From positions 1-14,380 of the forward strand of contig JAVEUJ010000055.1 in assembly GCA_034005635.1 (NCBI GenBank): a DNA stretch of 14,380 bases. Direction: 5' to 3'. The stretch is from JAAZFE01 sp034005635. Lineage in GTDB: Bacteria > Verrucomicrobiota > Kiritimatiellia > CAIQIC01 > Lenti-01. The notes under the pieces were generated by a model that was not told where the DNA came from, made no database searches, and saw nothing but the letters and a program-made list of their open reading frames with translations. Positions 14,312 to 14,380 of the stretch are shown piece by piece (within the stretch, counting starts at the first letter, position 1; the number at the start of each line of letters is the position of its first letter). Position numbers and translations under genes: made by a program.

Positions 14312-14380
14312 ATGAAGAAATCCAAGATGTCTCCCACGCCCATCCGTGCCCTCTATGCCGCGCTGCTGATCACGGTCGGC
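14312..14380 (+). CDS. Start of an exported or membrane protein (cut at right edge)
   Basis: ATG 14312 opens a frame to the window edge, giving MKKSKMSPTP and then a hydrophobic run (ALYAALLITVG), the look of a signal peptide or first membrane segment. An in-frame ATG at 14285 with a GGAA-type site upstream is an alternative start; AAAGG lies 4 bases before 14312. It lies about 95 bases after the Smr gene on the same strand. Too little is present to name it. Confidence 0.5.
   Translation, partial: MKKSKMSPTPIRALYAALLITVG

Overview
The window most likely comes from a PVC-superphylum bacterium (Verrucomicrobiota, Kiritimatiellota or Lentisphaerota). The main reason is a five-gene locus with the same gene order and protein architecture as the Amuc_1098-1102 pilus-like cluster of Akkermansia muciniphila. 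Most of the sequence is GC-rich and densely coding; positions 9600-12350 are more AT-rich, repeat-rich and look like accessory DNA. I saw no tRNA, rRNA or CRISPR array. Family names rest on remembered motifs, not on a database search.

Region 1 (1-6150, minus strand) is one probable operon. A good sigma70-type promoter (6120-6149) is followed by an exported Amuc_1102-like protein, a PilM-PilN fusion ATPase (Amuc_1101-like), a PilO-like Amuc_1100 protein, a membrane-anchored Amuc_1099-like protein carrying a zinc ribbon and calcium-type repeats, and the N-terminal 517 residues of an Amuc_1098-like secretin that runs off the left edge. Two of the junctions are 4-base overlaps (ATGA, GTGA), which suggests translational coupling. 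Together they would form a type IV pilus-like or type II secretion-like envelope complex: secretin in the outer membrane, PilO/PilN-like and Amuc_1099-like proteins in the inner membrane, PilM at the cytoplasmic face.

Region 2 (6198-9582, minus strand) is a split cobalamin-dependent methionine synthase. MetH has the homocysteine, pterin and B12 modules but no reactivation module; a separate gene immediately downstream encodes that AdoMet-binding reactivation domain.

Region 3 (9640-12350) is accessory. It holds a truncated IS4-type transposase ending just after its first catalytic Asp at a perfect 13-bp tandem repeat, a 5-TM membrane protein, a two-gene unit of small hypothetical proteins (one with paired CxxC motifs), and about 850 bp of non-coding DNA with several dispersed-repeat-like elements, including a possible MITE at 11911-12253.

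Region 4 (12355-14380, plus strand) contains a MATE-family transporter overlapping by 4 bases a zinc-ribbon plus Smr-domain protein, then the start of an exported or membrane protein cut by the right edge.
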